A stretch of 64,000 nt of DNA from Ancylobacter sp. SL191 (GTDB taxonomy: Bacteria; Pseudomonadota; Alphaproteobacteria; Rhizobiales; Xanthobacteraceae): positions 2,021,001-2,085,000 of the forward strand of contig NZ_CP113056.1 in assembly GCF_026625645.1 (NCBI RefSeq), in the 5' to 3' direction. This document shows, one piece after another, positions 40,120 through 48,405 of the stretch (its first letter is position 1; the number at the start of each line of letters is the position of its first letter). The notes under the pieces were generated by a model. It was not told where the DNA came from. It ran no database searches and saw nothing but the letters and a program-made list of their open reading frames with translations. The position numbers and the translations under genes are program-made.

Positions 40120-42673
40120 GGCGGGCGAGCGTCCGCATGCGCGTCTCGGCCCGGCGGGCGAGCAGCCATTCCGCGCTCGCCCCGCCAAAGGCCAGCATGT
40201 GGCGCGCGCGGGAAGCCTGCGCCAGCACCTCCTGCAGGCGGCCCTCGACGAACAGGGCCTCGAGTTCCCCCTCATCCATCAGCGTCAGCCCCTGCGCGGG
40301 CGCGTTGGCGGCGATGGCGTGGGGCACGTTGCCGGCCTGGGCGTGGGTCACCACGAAGGCGCCGGCGGCCAGCGCCTCATGGGTGGTGAAGGAGAAGGTC
40401 TCGTGGCAGAGCGACCAGTTGATCACCACGTCCACCTGCTGCGCCAGCAGCGCGTCGATCATGGCGGTGGGGTGATCCGGGCTCACCTGCACCGGCACGC
40501 ACCGCACCGCCGGGCTTGCCGGCAGCGCGGCGTCGATGCCGAGCTGCAGGAATTCGTAGCGGCCTGTATCCGCGACACGCTCCGCCAGCGCGGCGAAGAC
40601 CGGCCAGCCCTTATGCGAGGCGCGCGCGCCGAGATAGGCGACGCGCAGCGGCGTCCCGGTACGGCGAAGGCCGGGCGCGGGCAGGGCGACGAGGCGGGCC
40701 GGCGGCAGCACGGCGGTGCCGGTCACCGGTCCGTCGATACGGCTCTCCCAGAAGGCGAGCGCCGAGGCCGAGGGGGCGAGCGCCACCGGCTGGAGCGCGG
40801 TGAAAAAGGCGGCGACGCGGGCGAGATGCTCGGGGCGCGCGGGGCCATGGGCGCAGACCGTACAGGCGGCCGAATCCGCTGCCGGCCCGCCGCAAAAGGC
40901 GATGTCGTTGCGCAGCAGCATCGGGTTCGGACAGAGCGTGCCGAAATCGTGCAGCCAGAACAGCCGCTCGGGTGCCTGCGTCGCCTCGATCAGCGCCTGC
41001 ACCTGCTCCGGCGCATGGCCGGCGAGGTGGTGGACCAGCCCGGCCATCACCGCCTTTTGCCGCCCGAGTTCGCGGCAGGCGTCGAGCAGCGCGTCAAGGC
41101 GCGCGAGGCCAAGATGCGTGCCGTCGATGCGGACCGAATAGCACGCCGCCGGATCGACAGCCGCGAGACCGGGGGCGGCCTGCGCCGGGGCGAGGTGCAG
41201 ATAGCCCACCCCCTCGGCGGCGAAGGCCCGCTGTTCGGCGGCGATGACATTCTGCACCCCGCCGCAATGGGCGGCGTAGTCGTCATGGCTGAAGGCGATG
41301 ACCAGCGGCACCTGCGGCAGAGCTGCCGCCAGCGCCTTGGCCGACAGGGTCGGCGCCGCGATGGCGGGTGCGGGGGGCGCCGCGCGCCGCGCCCAGGCCG
41401 CGCGCAGTGGCGCGTGCCACGGCGGGAGGACCGTCGGCGGGGCCATTGCTGCGGCCGGTTCCCCCGGCAGGGCCGGCGCGGCGGCCGGACGGCGCGGCCG
41501 GGCGCGGCGGCGCGGGCGCTCATAGGCGGCGAGATGATCCTCGATCACCGCCACCGGCACCGGCGCGTCCACCGGCACCAGCGTCCGCCAGTTCACCGCC
41601 TCCGGCAGGCGCTCGGGGTTCTTCAGCACCAGCTCGGTCTTCAGGAACGGAAAGCCGCAGCGGCGGATCAGCACGCCGGCGAAGTGGTGCACCGGGTTGA
41701 GCGGCAGATCGAGCAATTGCCGCCGCAGGGTGAACTGCCCGCCCGGCCCCGCCGCCAGCGTCCGGTTGCCCGGCAGCACCGCCAGCAGCGCGGCGATGTC
41801 GCTCTCGGACTGGAGCACGGCGTTCTCGATGTCGTCATAGCCCCAGACCGAGGCGACGCGGTGGCCGAGATCGCGCATGTGCTCGCTGAGGCCGACCTCG
41901 AAGCGCTCGATCACCACGCGCTTGTTGGCGGTGAGGCGCTGGTCGTGCAGGAAGCCGGCGACATCGTCGATCGCCGCCTCGCCGCGCGCCAGCAGGAAAT
42001 AGGACTGCAGATGCGGGGCGTATTGCACGCTGTCGGTCAGGCCGAACAGCCCGTCCCCGCCGGCGCGCAGGCGGTCCATCATGTCGTCGAGCGGGCTGAA
42101 CGGGCCGAGCACGGAATCATTGACCAGCAGCAGCTCATCCGCCCCGTCGAGAAGCTCCGGCCGCAGCGCCAGCGCATCGCTCCAGGCGCCGAAGTCCAGC
42201 CCGAAATTGCGCCGGTGGAGGATCAGCTCGACATGTTCGGCGATGGCGGCGCGGTCGGTGGCGTCGAGGCGCGGCGCGCTGGAGATGAAGACGATGCGGA
42301 AGCCCAGCCCGGCATAGGCGCGTAGCTGGCGCACCACCATGTCGCTGACGCCGGAATGCGGCGCGAAATGCGCGTAGAGCGCGACCGCCCCACCGCCGCC
42401 GGGGGCCGCGCCCGGATACTGCGCCAGCAGTCGGGAGGCCGCGCCGCCCCAGTTCTCGCGCATGTCGGTGATCACCAGTCGCGCCGCCGTGCCGAGCCGC
42501 AGGAGGCGCGTCGCCAGCTTGGTGAAGGGCGTCAGAAGCCGCCGGAGTCGCGGCTTGCGCCGGGGCGAGCGCCGCAGGCGAAAGGGCTTGTCGCTGAGAT
42601 CGCTGAGGCCGAGCGCGAGGGGGAGGGATGTGTCCTTCCGCCACGCGTCGTCCAGCTCGGGACGGTCGTTCAT
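40112..42673 (-). CDS. Fusion of an RgpF-type domain and a GT-B-like glycosyltransferase
   Basis: An 853-residue protein. Residues about 95-400 are an RgpF domain (VALYAHFAPHSGVSDMVVRQ, LILHRRNFGLDFGAWSDAL, LLLVNDSVLGPFSPLDDMM), much like the 363-residue protein at 29536. An Ala/Pro/Arg-rich linker (about 405-455) leads to a second domain (about 460-853) with glycosyltransferase group 1 features: LVIAFSHDDYAAHCGGVQNV, RVAYLGARASHKGWPVF, and the donor-site FSFTTHEALAAGAFVVTHAQ. It also has a CxxC (ACTVCAHGP). It probably builds and modifies the same glycan. It leads an operon with the GT8-like and DUF6270 genes. Confidence 0.8.
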   Translation of the reverse strand: MNDRPELDDAWRKDTSLPLALGLSDLSDKPFRLRRSPRRKPRLRRLLTPFTKLATRLLRLGTAARLVITDMRENWGGAASRLLAQYPGAAPGGGGAVALYAHFAPHSGVSDMVVRQLRAYAGLGFRIVFISSAPRLDATDRAAIAEHVELILHRRNFGLDFGAWSDALALRPELLDGADELLLVNDSVLGPFSPLDDMMDRLRAGGDGLFGLTDSVQYAPHLQSYFLLARGEAAIDDVAGFLHDQRLTANKRVVIERFEVGLSEHMRDLGHRVASVWGYDDIENAVLQSESDIAALLAVLPGNRTLAAGPGGQFTLRRQLLDLPLNPVHHFAGVLIRRCGFPFLKTELVLKNPERLPEAVNWRTLVPVDAPVPVAVIEDHLAAYERPRRRARPRRPAAAPALPGEPAAAMAPPTVLPPWHAPLRAAWARRAAPPAPAIAAPTLSAKALAAALPQVPLVIAFSHDDYAAHCGGVQNVIAAEQRAFAAEGVGYLHLAPAQAAPGLAAVDPAACYSVRIDGTHLGLARLDALLDACRELGRQKAVMAGLVHHLAGHAPEQVQALIEATQAPERLFWLHDFGTLCPNPMLLRNDIAFCGGPAADSAACTVCAHGPARPEHLARVAAFFTALQPVALAPSASALAFWESRIDGPVTGTAVLPPARLVALPAPGLRRTGTPLRVAYLGARASHKGWPVFAALAERVADTGRYEFLQLGIDAALPASPAVRCVPVQVSPDHPTAMIDALLAQQVDVVINWSLCHETFSFTTHEALAAGAFVVTHAQAGNVPHAIAANAPAQGLTLMDEGELEALFVEGRLQEVLAQASRARHMLAFGGASAEWLLARRAETRMRTLARHG

Positions 42674-42690
42674 CAGTTTATACGTACCTG

Positions 42691-42726
42691 AATTCCTGTA
42701 TATCCACGTGGCAGTAAGCAGGAATT
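42691..42726 (-). promoter_or_regulatory. Nested inverted repeat upstream of the RgpF-glycosyltransferase fusion gene
   Basis: AATTCCTG (42691-42698) and CAGGAATT (42719-42726) form a perfect 8-bp inverted repeat. CCACGTGG, an 8-bp palindrome, sits almost exactly at its centre (42704-42711). The outer arm lies 18 bases before the start codon at 42673. It could be an operator or, in RNA, a hairpin just ahead of the ribosome-binding region. No regulator can be named. Confidence 0.4.
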
Positions 42727-42927
42727 GCGCCTGTCGCCGTCACCTCACGCGGTGATGACCTACCATGAGAAAGTTGGCCCGCGCTTTTGTTTTTTACAGA
42801 TCAACGGGCCGGCGGACCATTTTCGGCGGCAGCTCTCGATGTGGCGCGAGCGAGGCGCGCGGGTCGTCCTCGCGACCGGCTGTGGATACTGGGAAAGGTC
42901 AGCCGTCCGGCGCGGACGTCCCACCGT

Positions 42928-43896
42928 CTAGCCCCGCCTGCCATGCCCGCCGGGCAGACGCACGCCGGGGGCGGGGCGTTCGATCAGCACCTCGCGGCGG
43001 AAGCGCACGAGCCGGGCGGGGCGCCCGCCCGTCTCGGCGGTGGTCTCGCCGGTTTCCTCGACAAGGCGCTGCTGCTCGATCAGCCGGCGGAAATTCTGCT
43101 TGTGCAGCCGAACGCCCGACAGCGCCTCGACCGTGCGCTGGAGCTGGAGCAGGGTGAAGCTCGGCGGCATCAGCTCGAACACCACCGGGCGGTATTTGAT
43201 CTTGCCGCGCAGCCGGGCGATGGCGAGCGCCAGCATGCGCCGGTGGTCCTCGCGCATCTCCGCGCCCGAAGAGCCGGGCGCCACGCGGTCGGAACCGCGC
43301 TCGCGCAGCGCCTCGGCCACCAGCCCGGCTTCGTAGAGAAGCTCATAGCGTTCGAGCACGCGCTCCTCGTTCCAGCCGGAATCGCCGCCGAAGCACAGCG
43401 TCACCCGCTCGGCCCGCGTCTCCGCCATGCGCGGATTGGTGGCCGAGGCCGCCCAGGCGCGCAGGCCCGGAATCAGCGCGTCGAGCAAAGCCGGGCGGCC
43501 GTCGCGCCAGTCCTCCCACGGGAAATAGCGATACCAGCTCTCCCACGCCGCATCCGCGTCGCCGGCCGGGCGGGCCTCGCGCACCAGCGCGAGATAGGCC
43601 AGCGAGAGGGCGCGCGCGCCGTCCTCGCCCCGGTCGCGGTCGCCGAAGGTGTAGAGCTGCTCGACATAGCCGAGTTCCTGCAACGTCTGCCGCTCCACCC
43701 AGCTGCGCAGGCCGATTTCCAGCGTGCGGTGGCCGCGCTCCAGCGGGCCCGACGGCAGCCCCTCGCGGCCATTGGCGTGGCGGATGGCGAGCACTTTCGG
43801 GTCGTCCCCCGTCACCGCCACGATGACCGCCGACAGGCCGATGGCGAGCCCCGGTTCCGGCGTGCCTTCAGAAGCGGGGGAGGGGGCGGGCGTCAT
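42928..43896 (-). CDS. NrtR-like Nudix-related transcriptional regulator
   Basis: A 322-residue protein with an N-terminal Nudix-like domain (GLAIGLSAVIVAVTGDDPKV) and a C-terminal winged-helix domain (FTLLQLQRTVEALSGVRLHK, then KQNFRRLIEQQRLVEET), the architecture of NrtR repressors of NAD metabolism. The Nudix box is degraded: where enzymes have REUxEE the sequence is RQTLQE, so hydrolase activity is unlikely and ADP-ribose binding is more probable. No nad genes are near, so its target is not visible. It is divergent from the aldo/keto reductase gene, which is a possible target. Confidence 0.8.
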   Translation of the reverse strand: MTPAPSPASEGTPEPGLAIGLSAVIVAVTGDDPKVLAIRHANGREGLPSGPLERGHRTLEIGLRSWVERQTLQELGYVEQLYTFGDRDRGEDGARALSLAYLALVREARPAGDADAAWESWYRYFPWEDWRDGRPALLDALIPGLRAWAASATNPRMAETRAERVTLCFGGDSGWNEERVLERYELLYEAGLVAEALRERGSDRVAPGSSGAEMREDHRRMLALAIARLRGKIKYRPVVFELMPPSFTLLQLQRTVEALSGVRLHKQNFRRLIEQQRLVEETGETTAETGGRPARLVRFRREVLIERPAPGVRLPGGHGRRG

Positions 43897-44020
43897 CGGG
43901 CTCCACGACGGCTAGGCTGGGCGTGCGAATGGCGGTGTCGCGCTGATAGCATGGTTGCGCGCCCGGCGCTGCGATGGCAATCCGGCTTGAGACGAACCCT
44001 GAGCATGCGCGAGGTGGATG

Positions 44021-44854
44021 ATGAGCAAGGTGACGCTTCCCGACGGTGAAAAGGTGCCCGCCCTCGGCATCGGCACGTGGATGATGGGCGAGCGGGCCGC
44101 GGCGCGGAAGGAGGAGGCCGAATCGGTCCGCCTCGGCGTCGAGCTCGGCCTGAAGCTGGTCGACACCGCCGAAATGTATGGCGAGGGCGCCTGCGAGAGC
44201 TTCCTGGGCGAGGCGCTGGAAGGCTTGCGCGACAAGGTGTTCCTGGTCAGCAAGGTCTACCCGCACAATGCCAGCCGCGCTGGGGTCATCGCCGCCTGCG
44301 AGCGCAGTTTGAAGCGGCTGAAGACCGACCGGCTCGACCTCTATCTCCTGCACTGGCGCGGCGGCGTGCCGCTGGAGGAGACCATCATCGGCTTCGAGCA
44401 CCTCAAGAGCACCGGCAAGATCCGCCATTGGGGCGTGTCGAATTTCGACACGGACGACATGATCGAGCTTGAGGAGACGCCGGGCGGGGAGGCCTGCGCG
44501 GTCAATCAGGTGCTGTACAATCTCACCCGGCGCGGCCCGGAATGGGATCTTCTACCCTGGCTCCAGCAGCACGAAATGCCGCTGATGGCCTATAGCCCGA
44601 TCGAGCAGGGGCGGATCAAGACCGCCGGCGTGCTCACCGAGATCGCCGCCAAGCACAACGCCAGGCCGTTCCAGATCGCGCTCGCCTGGGCGCTGCGCTT
44701 CCCCGGCAACATCGTCATCCCCAAGGCGTCCCGCCCCGCCCATATGCGCGAAAATGCCGGCGCCCGCGACATCCGCCTCGATGCGGACGACCTCGCCGCG
44801 CTCGACAAGGCGTTCCCCCCGCCGAGCCGCAAGCGCTCGCTGGAGATGCTGTGA
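44021..44854 (+). CDS. Aldo/keto reductase
   Basis: A 277-residue NADPH-dependent reductase. The AKR tetrad is visible: Asp in KLVDTAEMYGEG, Tyr in the same motif, Lys in FLVSKVYPHNASR, and His in DLYLLHWRGG. The cofactor region VIPKASRPAHMRENAGA is intact. The size is that of AKR family 5-like 2,5-diketogluconate reductases, but the substrate is unknown. ATG 44021 is 6 bases from GAGG; ATG 44018 is only 3. It is divergent from the NrtR-like regulator. Confidence 0.9.
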   Translation: MSKVTLPDGEKVPALGIGTWMMGERAAARKEEAESVRLGVELGLKLVDTAEMYGEGACESFLGEALEGLRDKVFLVSKVYPHNASRAGVIAACERSLKRLKTDRLDLYLLHWRGGVPLEETIIGFEHLKSTGKIRHWGVSNFDTDDMIELEETPGGEACAVNQVLYNLTRRGPEWDLLPWLQQHEMPLMAYSPIEQGRIKTAGVLTEIAAKHNARPFQIALAWALRFPGNIVIPKASRPAHMRENAGARDIRLDADDLAALDKAFPPPSRKRSLEML

Positions 44855-44885
44855 GGCTGCGCCGTCAGGCGACGGCCCGGCCGCC

Positions 44886-45803
44886 TCAGGTGGCCGGGCA
44901 GACCGCCGGGCGACGCGCGGCATCGCGGATCAGGTAGAAGGCGACGGCGGCGATGACCAGCGCCCCGCCCACCATCTGGGCCGCGCTGACCTTCTCGGCA
45001 AAGGCGAGCCAGACCCAGAGCGGGCTCAGCACCACGTCGATCAGCATCATGAAGCCGGCCTCGCCCGAGCGGATGTAACGCCCGCCCATCAGGCTCAGCA
45101 CATTGGCGAGCCCCGAGGTCAGCACCCCAAGCAGCGCGCAGACCATCAGCCCGTGCGCCGGCGGCAGGCCGGCGGGCACCATCGGCAGGGCCACCAGGGC
45201 GGCGGCGAGCGCCGAGGCGAGGCTCACCAGCGTCAGGTCGAGCGCGGGATGCTTGCGCACCAGCACCAGCAGCCCGGCCCAGCTCAGCACCATCAGGAAG
45301 GTCATGCCGATGCCCGCCAGATCGTTCGGCGACATCGACGCCCCGGCCGTGATGACGATGCCGAGGCTCGCCAGCGCCGCCGCGCCGACAAAGCGCAGGC
45401 TCAGCTGCTCGCCCAGCGCCAGGAAGGCCATGGCGGCGGCGACGAAAGGCAGCACGGCGCCCACCGTCATCACCGTCGCGACCGAGGTGAGCTGCAGCGC
45501 GACGATATAGGTCACGTTGCCGGCGACGCCGAGGAACACGGCGAACAGGCCGAGCGGGGTGAGGAGGCTGCGCAGGGCGGCCCGCCGATTCCGACCGGTC
45601 AGCAGCCAGAAGGGCAGCAGCGCCAGCGCCGCGAAGAGCGAGCGCCACAGCACGATCGACCAGGAATCCATCTCCGCCAGCCGGACGAAGAAGCCGGCCG
45701 TGCTCCACAGCACCGTGCCGAGGAGCACCATGGCGAAGCCGCCCGAACGGCTGCGCAGCAGGGCGGAGACGGGCAGGCGGGGCTGCGTGTGAATGGTCGA
45801 CAT
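44886..45803 (-). CDS. EamA/DMT family transporter
   Basis: A 305-residue inner-membrane protein with about ten hydrophobic helices arranged as two EamA repeats (first GGFAMVLLGTVLWSTAGFFV, second near MVLSWAGLLVLVRKHPALDL). Members export amino acids, metabolites or drugs. It is divergent from the TetR regulator, and a TAGAC-N5-GTCTA palindrome lies between their starts, so it is probably controlled by that regulator. The substrate cannot be told from sequence. Confidence 0.88.
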   Translation of the reverse strand: MSTIHTQPRLPVSALLRSRSGGFAMVLLGTVLWSTAGFFVRLAEMDSWSIVLWRSLFAALALLPFWLLTGRNRRAALRSLLTPLGLFAVFLGVAGNVTYIVALQLTSVATVMTVGAVLPFVAAAMAFLALGEQLSLRFVGAAALASLGIVITAGASMSPNDLAGIGMTFLMVLSWAGLLVLVRKHPALDLTLVSLASALAAALVALPMVPAGLPPAHGLMVCALLGVLTSGLANVLSLMGGRYIRSGEAGFMMLIDVVLSPLWVWLAFAEKVSAAQMVGGALVIAAVAFYLIRDAARRPAVCPAT

Positions 45804-45847
45804 GGCGGCCCCTCGACGGTTGCGAACGCTCTCTAACTAGGGCAAAG

Positions 45848-45862
45848 TAGACCAGTCGTCTA
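45848..45862. promoter_or_regulatory. Palindromic operator between the EamA transporter and TetR genes
   Basis: TAGAC-CAGTC-GTCTA is a perfect 5-bp inverted repeat, 16 bases before the TetR start and 45 bases before the EamA start. The TAGACxxxxxGTCTA form resembles NemR/AcuR-type TetR family boxes. One bound dimer could repress both genes. Confidence 0.65.
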
Positions 45863-45878
45863 GTGAGGGGGGAGCAAA

Positions 45879-46457
45879 ATGTCGACGCGCGAAAAGATCG
45901 TCGCTGCCGGCCGCAAGGCGATGCTGGAGCAGGGTTATGAAGGCACCGGGCTCGGCCCGCTTCTGGCCTCCATCGCCGTGCCCAAGGGCTCGTTCTATCA
46001 TTTCTTCTCCAGCAAGGAGGCCTTCGCGAGCGCCGTGCTCGAGGCTTACGCCGGGCAGTACCGCACGCAGCGGCGCGCGCTGTTCGCCGATGCGGCGCTC
46101 ACCCCTCTCGCTCGCCTCAAGCGCCATCTGGAAAAGCTCGTCGAGGACACGATGGCCGAGGGCGATGTCGCCGGTTGCCTCTATGGCGTTCTCGCACTGG
46201 CCGCGCCCGGCCTCGGCGATGACCTCAAGGCCAAGCTCAGCGACGTCTTCGGTAGCTGGCAGGCGGATCTTGCCGCCCTCATTGTCGAGGCGCAGCAGGC
46301 GGGCGAGGTCGATGCCGGCCTCGATGCCACAGAGACCGCCGCCTTCATCATCGACCTCTATGAGGGCGCGGTGCTGCGGGCGCGGGCGGGCGACGGCGCC
46401 GCCTTCGACCGCCTGACCCGCTTCGCCCTGGCGACGCTAAAGGGGCGGTCGGGGTGA
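45879..46457 (+). CDS. TetR/AcrR family transcriptional regulator
   Basis: A 192-residue repressor. The N-terminal helix-turn-helix (residues about 5-50) reads EKIVAAGRKAMLEQGYEGTG, then LLASIAVPKGSFYHFFSSKE, with the recognition-helix motif KGSFYHFFSSKEAF. The C-terminal ligand domain contains the TetR_C_6 / AcuR-like segment GDVAGCLYGVLALAA, which has a cysteine that may sense electrophiles, as NemR does (inference). It is divergent from the EamA transporter with a palindrome between, implying local and autogenous repression. It precedes the bioM gene by 87 bp but is unlikely to control it. Confidence 0.88.
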   Translation: MSTREKIVAAGRKAMLEQGYEGTGLGPLLASIAVPKGSFYHFFSSKEAFASAVLEAYAGQYRTQRRALFADAALTPLARLKRHLEKLVEDTMAEGDVAGCLYGVLALAAPGLGDDLKAKLSDVFGSWQADLAALIVEAQQAGEVDAGLDATETAAFIIDLYEGAVLRARAGDGAAFDRLTRFALATLKGRSG

Positions 46458-46544
46458 GCGCACAACCGGCGGCGTATCGACAGCAGGCCTTGCCGGTTCC
46501 ATAAGGCGGCGCGAGACCCTTTCGTCGCCAGCCGGACAAGCCCC

Positions 46545-47243
46545 GTGCCGCAGCCGCCCTCGATCCTGCTCGATCACGTCACCCTCACCCGCGGCGGGCG
46601 GGTGGTGCTGGACGATGTGTCGCTCGCGCTGTCCGAGCGGCGGATCGGGCTGATCGGCACCAATGGCTCCGGCAAGAGCTCGCTGGTGCGCCTGTTCAAC
46701 GGGCTGCTGACGCCGGACAAAGGCCGCGTCACCGTCCACGGCATCAACGCCGCCGAGAGCCCGGCCGAGCTGCCGCGCAAAGTCGGTTTCATCTTCCAGA
46801 ACCCGGACCACCAGATCATCTTCCCGACGGTCGCCGAGGAGATCGCCTTCAGCCTCGAACAGGCCGGCCGCTCGCGGCGCGAGGCGCGCGACGGGGCGGT
46901 GCCGGCGCTGGCCCGCTTCGGCCGCGCGGGCTGGGCCGAGCGGCCGGTCCATGCGCTGTCGGAAGGCGAGAAGCAGCTTCTGTGCATCATCGCCGTGCTG
47001 GTGATGGAGCCGGCGGTGATCGTGTTCGACGAGCCGTTTTCCAGCCTCGATTTGCCCACCCGCCGCCGGCTGGAGGCGCTCATCGCCACCCTGCCGCAGC
47101 AGGTGGTTCTCGTGGCGCATGAACTCGACGCCTTCGCCGGCTATGACCGGCTGCTCTGGCTGGACGAGGGCCGCGTGCGCATGGACGGGCCGCCGACCGA
47201 GGTGCTCGCCGCCTACCGCGCCTTTGCCGAGGCACCGGCGTGA
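46545..47243 (+). CDS. bioM: Biotin ECF transporter ATPase BioM
   Basis: A 232-residue ABC ATPase that powers BioMNY uptake of biotin. Motifs: Walker A IGTNGSGKSSLV, Q-loop VGFIFQNPDHQII, signature LSEGEKQLLCI (LSEGEKQ is typical of ECF ATPases) and Walker B VIVFDEPFSSLDLP. GTG 46545 is the start. It is followed by bioN with a 4-base overlap (GTGA), and the gene order bioM-bioN-bioY identifies it. No BioR-type box was seen in the 87 bp before it. Confidence 0.9.
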   Translation: MPQPPSILLDHVTLTRGGRVVLDDVSLALSERRIGLIGTNGSGKSSLVRLFNGLLTPDKGRVTVHGINAAESPAELPRKVGFIFQNPDHQIIFPTVAEEIAFSLEQAGRSRREARDGAVPALARFGRAGWAERPVHALSEGEKQLLCIIAVLVMEPAVIVFDEPFSSLDLPTRRRLEALIATLPQQVVLVAHELDAFAGYDRLLWLDEGRVRMDGPPTEVLAAYRAFAEAPA

Positions 47244-47851
47244 TCTCGCTTTATCTCGCCGAGCGCACCTGGCTGCACGCCGTCCCCGCCGGCTGGAAAC
47301 TCGCGGCGCTGGCGCTGATCAGCCTGCTTATCGCGCCGCTGGAAAACCTGCCGGTAATGAGCGCGCTCATCCTCGCCGTGCTCGCGCTCTATGCCTCGCT
47401 CGGGAAGGCCGCGCTGCGTCAGCTGGTGATGCTGCGCGCCATGTGGCCGCTCTTCGTCCTCCTGCTGCTGTTCCACGCCTGGAATGGCGACATCGCCACC
47501 GGCCTCGCCGTGCTGGCGCGGCTCGTCGCCATGATCCTGCTCGCCAACGCCGTGACCATGACCACGCGCATGGACGCGATGATGGATGCGATCGAGCCGC
47601 TCCTGCGCCCGCTCGCCTGGGTCGGCCTCTCACCGCGCGCGCTCGCGCTGATGGTGGCGATGATGATCCGCTTCATCCCGCTGCTTTTCGCCCTGTGGGA
47701 AGCGCTGAACGAGAGCTATCGTGCCCGCAGCGGAAAACGCGGCGGCTGGCGTCTGCTGGCGCCGTTCTGTATCCAGACGCTCCGCCTGTCCCATCATACC
47801 GCCGAGGCGCTGAGCGCGCGTGGCGGTGCCCCGAGAGGAACCCGCCGATGA
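47240..47851 (+). CDS. bioN: Biotin ECF transporter transmembrane subunit BioN
   Basis: A 203-residue membrane protein of the CbiQ/EcfT family with about five hydrophobic segments (for example LAALALISLLIAPLENLPVM). It couples the ATPase to BioY; the family's Ala-Arg-Gly coupling helix appears as ALSARGGAPRG near the C-terminus. It starts at a GTG overlapping the bioM stop and overlaps bioY by 4 bases (ATGA). This coupling argues for an obligate complex. Confidence 0.9.
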   Translation: MISLYLAERTWLHAVPAGWKLAALALISLLIAPLENLPVMSALILAVLALYASLGKAALRQLVMLRAMWPLFVLLLLFHAWNGDIATGLAVLARLVAMILLANAVTMTTRMDAMMDAIEPLLRPLAWVGLSPRALALMVAMMIRFIPLLFALWEALNESYRARSGKRGGWRLLAPFCIQTLRLSHHTAEALSARGGAPRGTRR

Positions 47852-48405
47852 AGGATCGCTCGCTCGTCCAGATCGCCCTCTACGCCGCGATCTTCGCCGT
47901 GCTCGGCCTGCTGCCCAAATTCGACATTCCGCTCGCCGGCGGCGTGCCGATCACCGCGCAGAGCATGGGCGCGATGCTGGCGGGCGTGATGCTCGGGGCC
48001 TGGCGCGGCGGCGCGGCGATGGCGCTGATGCTGTTCGTGGTGGCGCTCGGCGCGCCCATCCTCGCCGGCGGGCGCGGCGGGCTCGGCGTGTTCTTCGGCC
48101 CCTCGGTCGGCTTTCTGTTCGGCTGGGTGGCGGCGGCCATCGTCGCCGGCGCGATCATGCAGGCGCTGCGCAAGGCGCCGGTGTTCCCGGCGGCGCTGGT
48201 CGCCTCCGTCGTCGGCGGCATCGTCGTGCTCTACGCCTTCGGCATTGTCGGCATGGCGCTGAAGACGCAGCTTTCCCTGCTCGACGCCACCAAGGCCTGC
48301 CTCATCTTCATCCCCGGCGACGCCATCAAGGCGGTGCTGACCGCGCTGGTCGCCCAGACCGTGGCGCGCGGCCTGCCGGAGGCGCTGCTCTCGCGCAACG
48401 CCTGA
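47848..48405 (+). CDS. bioY: Biotin-binding transporter subunit BioY
   Basis: A 185-residue integral membrane S-component with six hydrophobic helices and the BioY signatures FDIPLAGGVPITAQSMGAML and GAWRGGAAMAL, plus a C-terminal FIPGDAIKAVLTALVA with the conserved Asp of the family's FxxGD/PGDxxK. It captures biotin. The ATG at 47848 overlaps bioN, and its stop TGA shares one base with the start of the ligase gene at 48405. Confidence 0.93.
   Translation: MKDRSLVQIALYAAIFAVLGLLPKFDIPLAGGVPITAQSMGAMLAGVMLGAWRGGAAMALMLFVVALGAPILAGGRGGLGVFFGPSVGFLFGWVAAAIVAGAIMQALRKAPVFPAALVASVVGGIVVLYAFGIVGMALKTQLSLLDATKACLIFIPGDAIKAVLTALVAQTVARGLPEALLSRNA

Noticed and set aside
46458..46544. BioR-type operator before bioM
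   Set aside because: I looked for a TTATxxATAA-like palindrome in the gap and found none, so control of the operon remains unknown.
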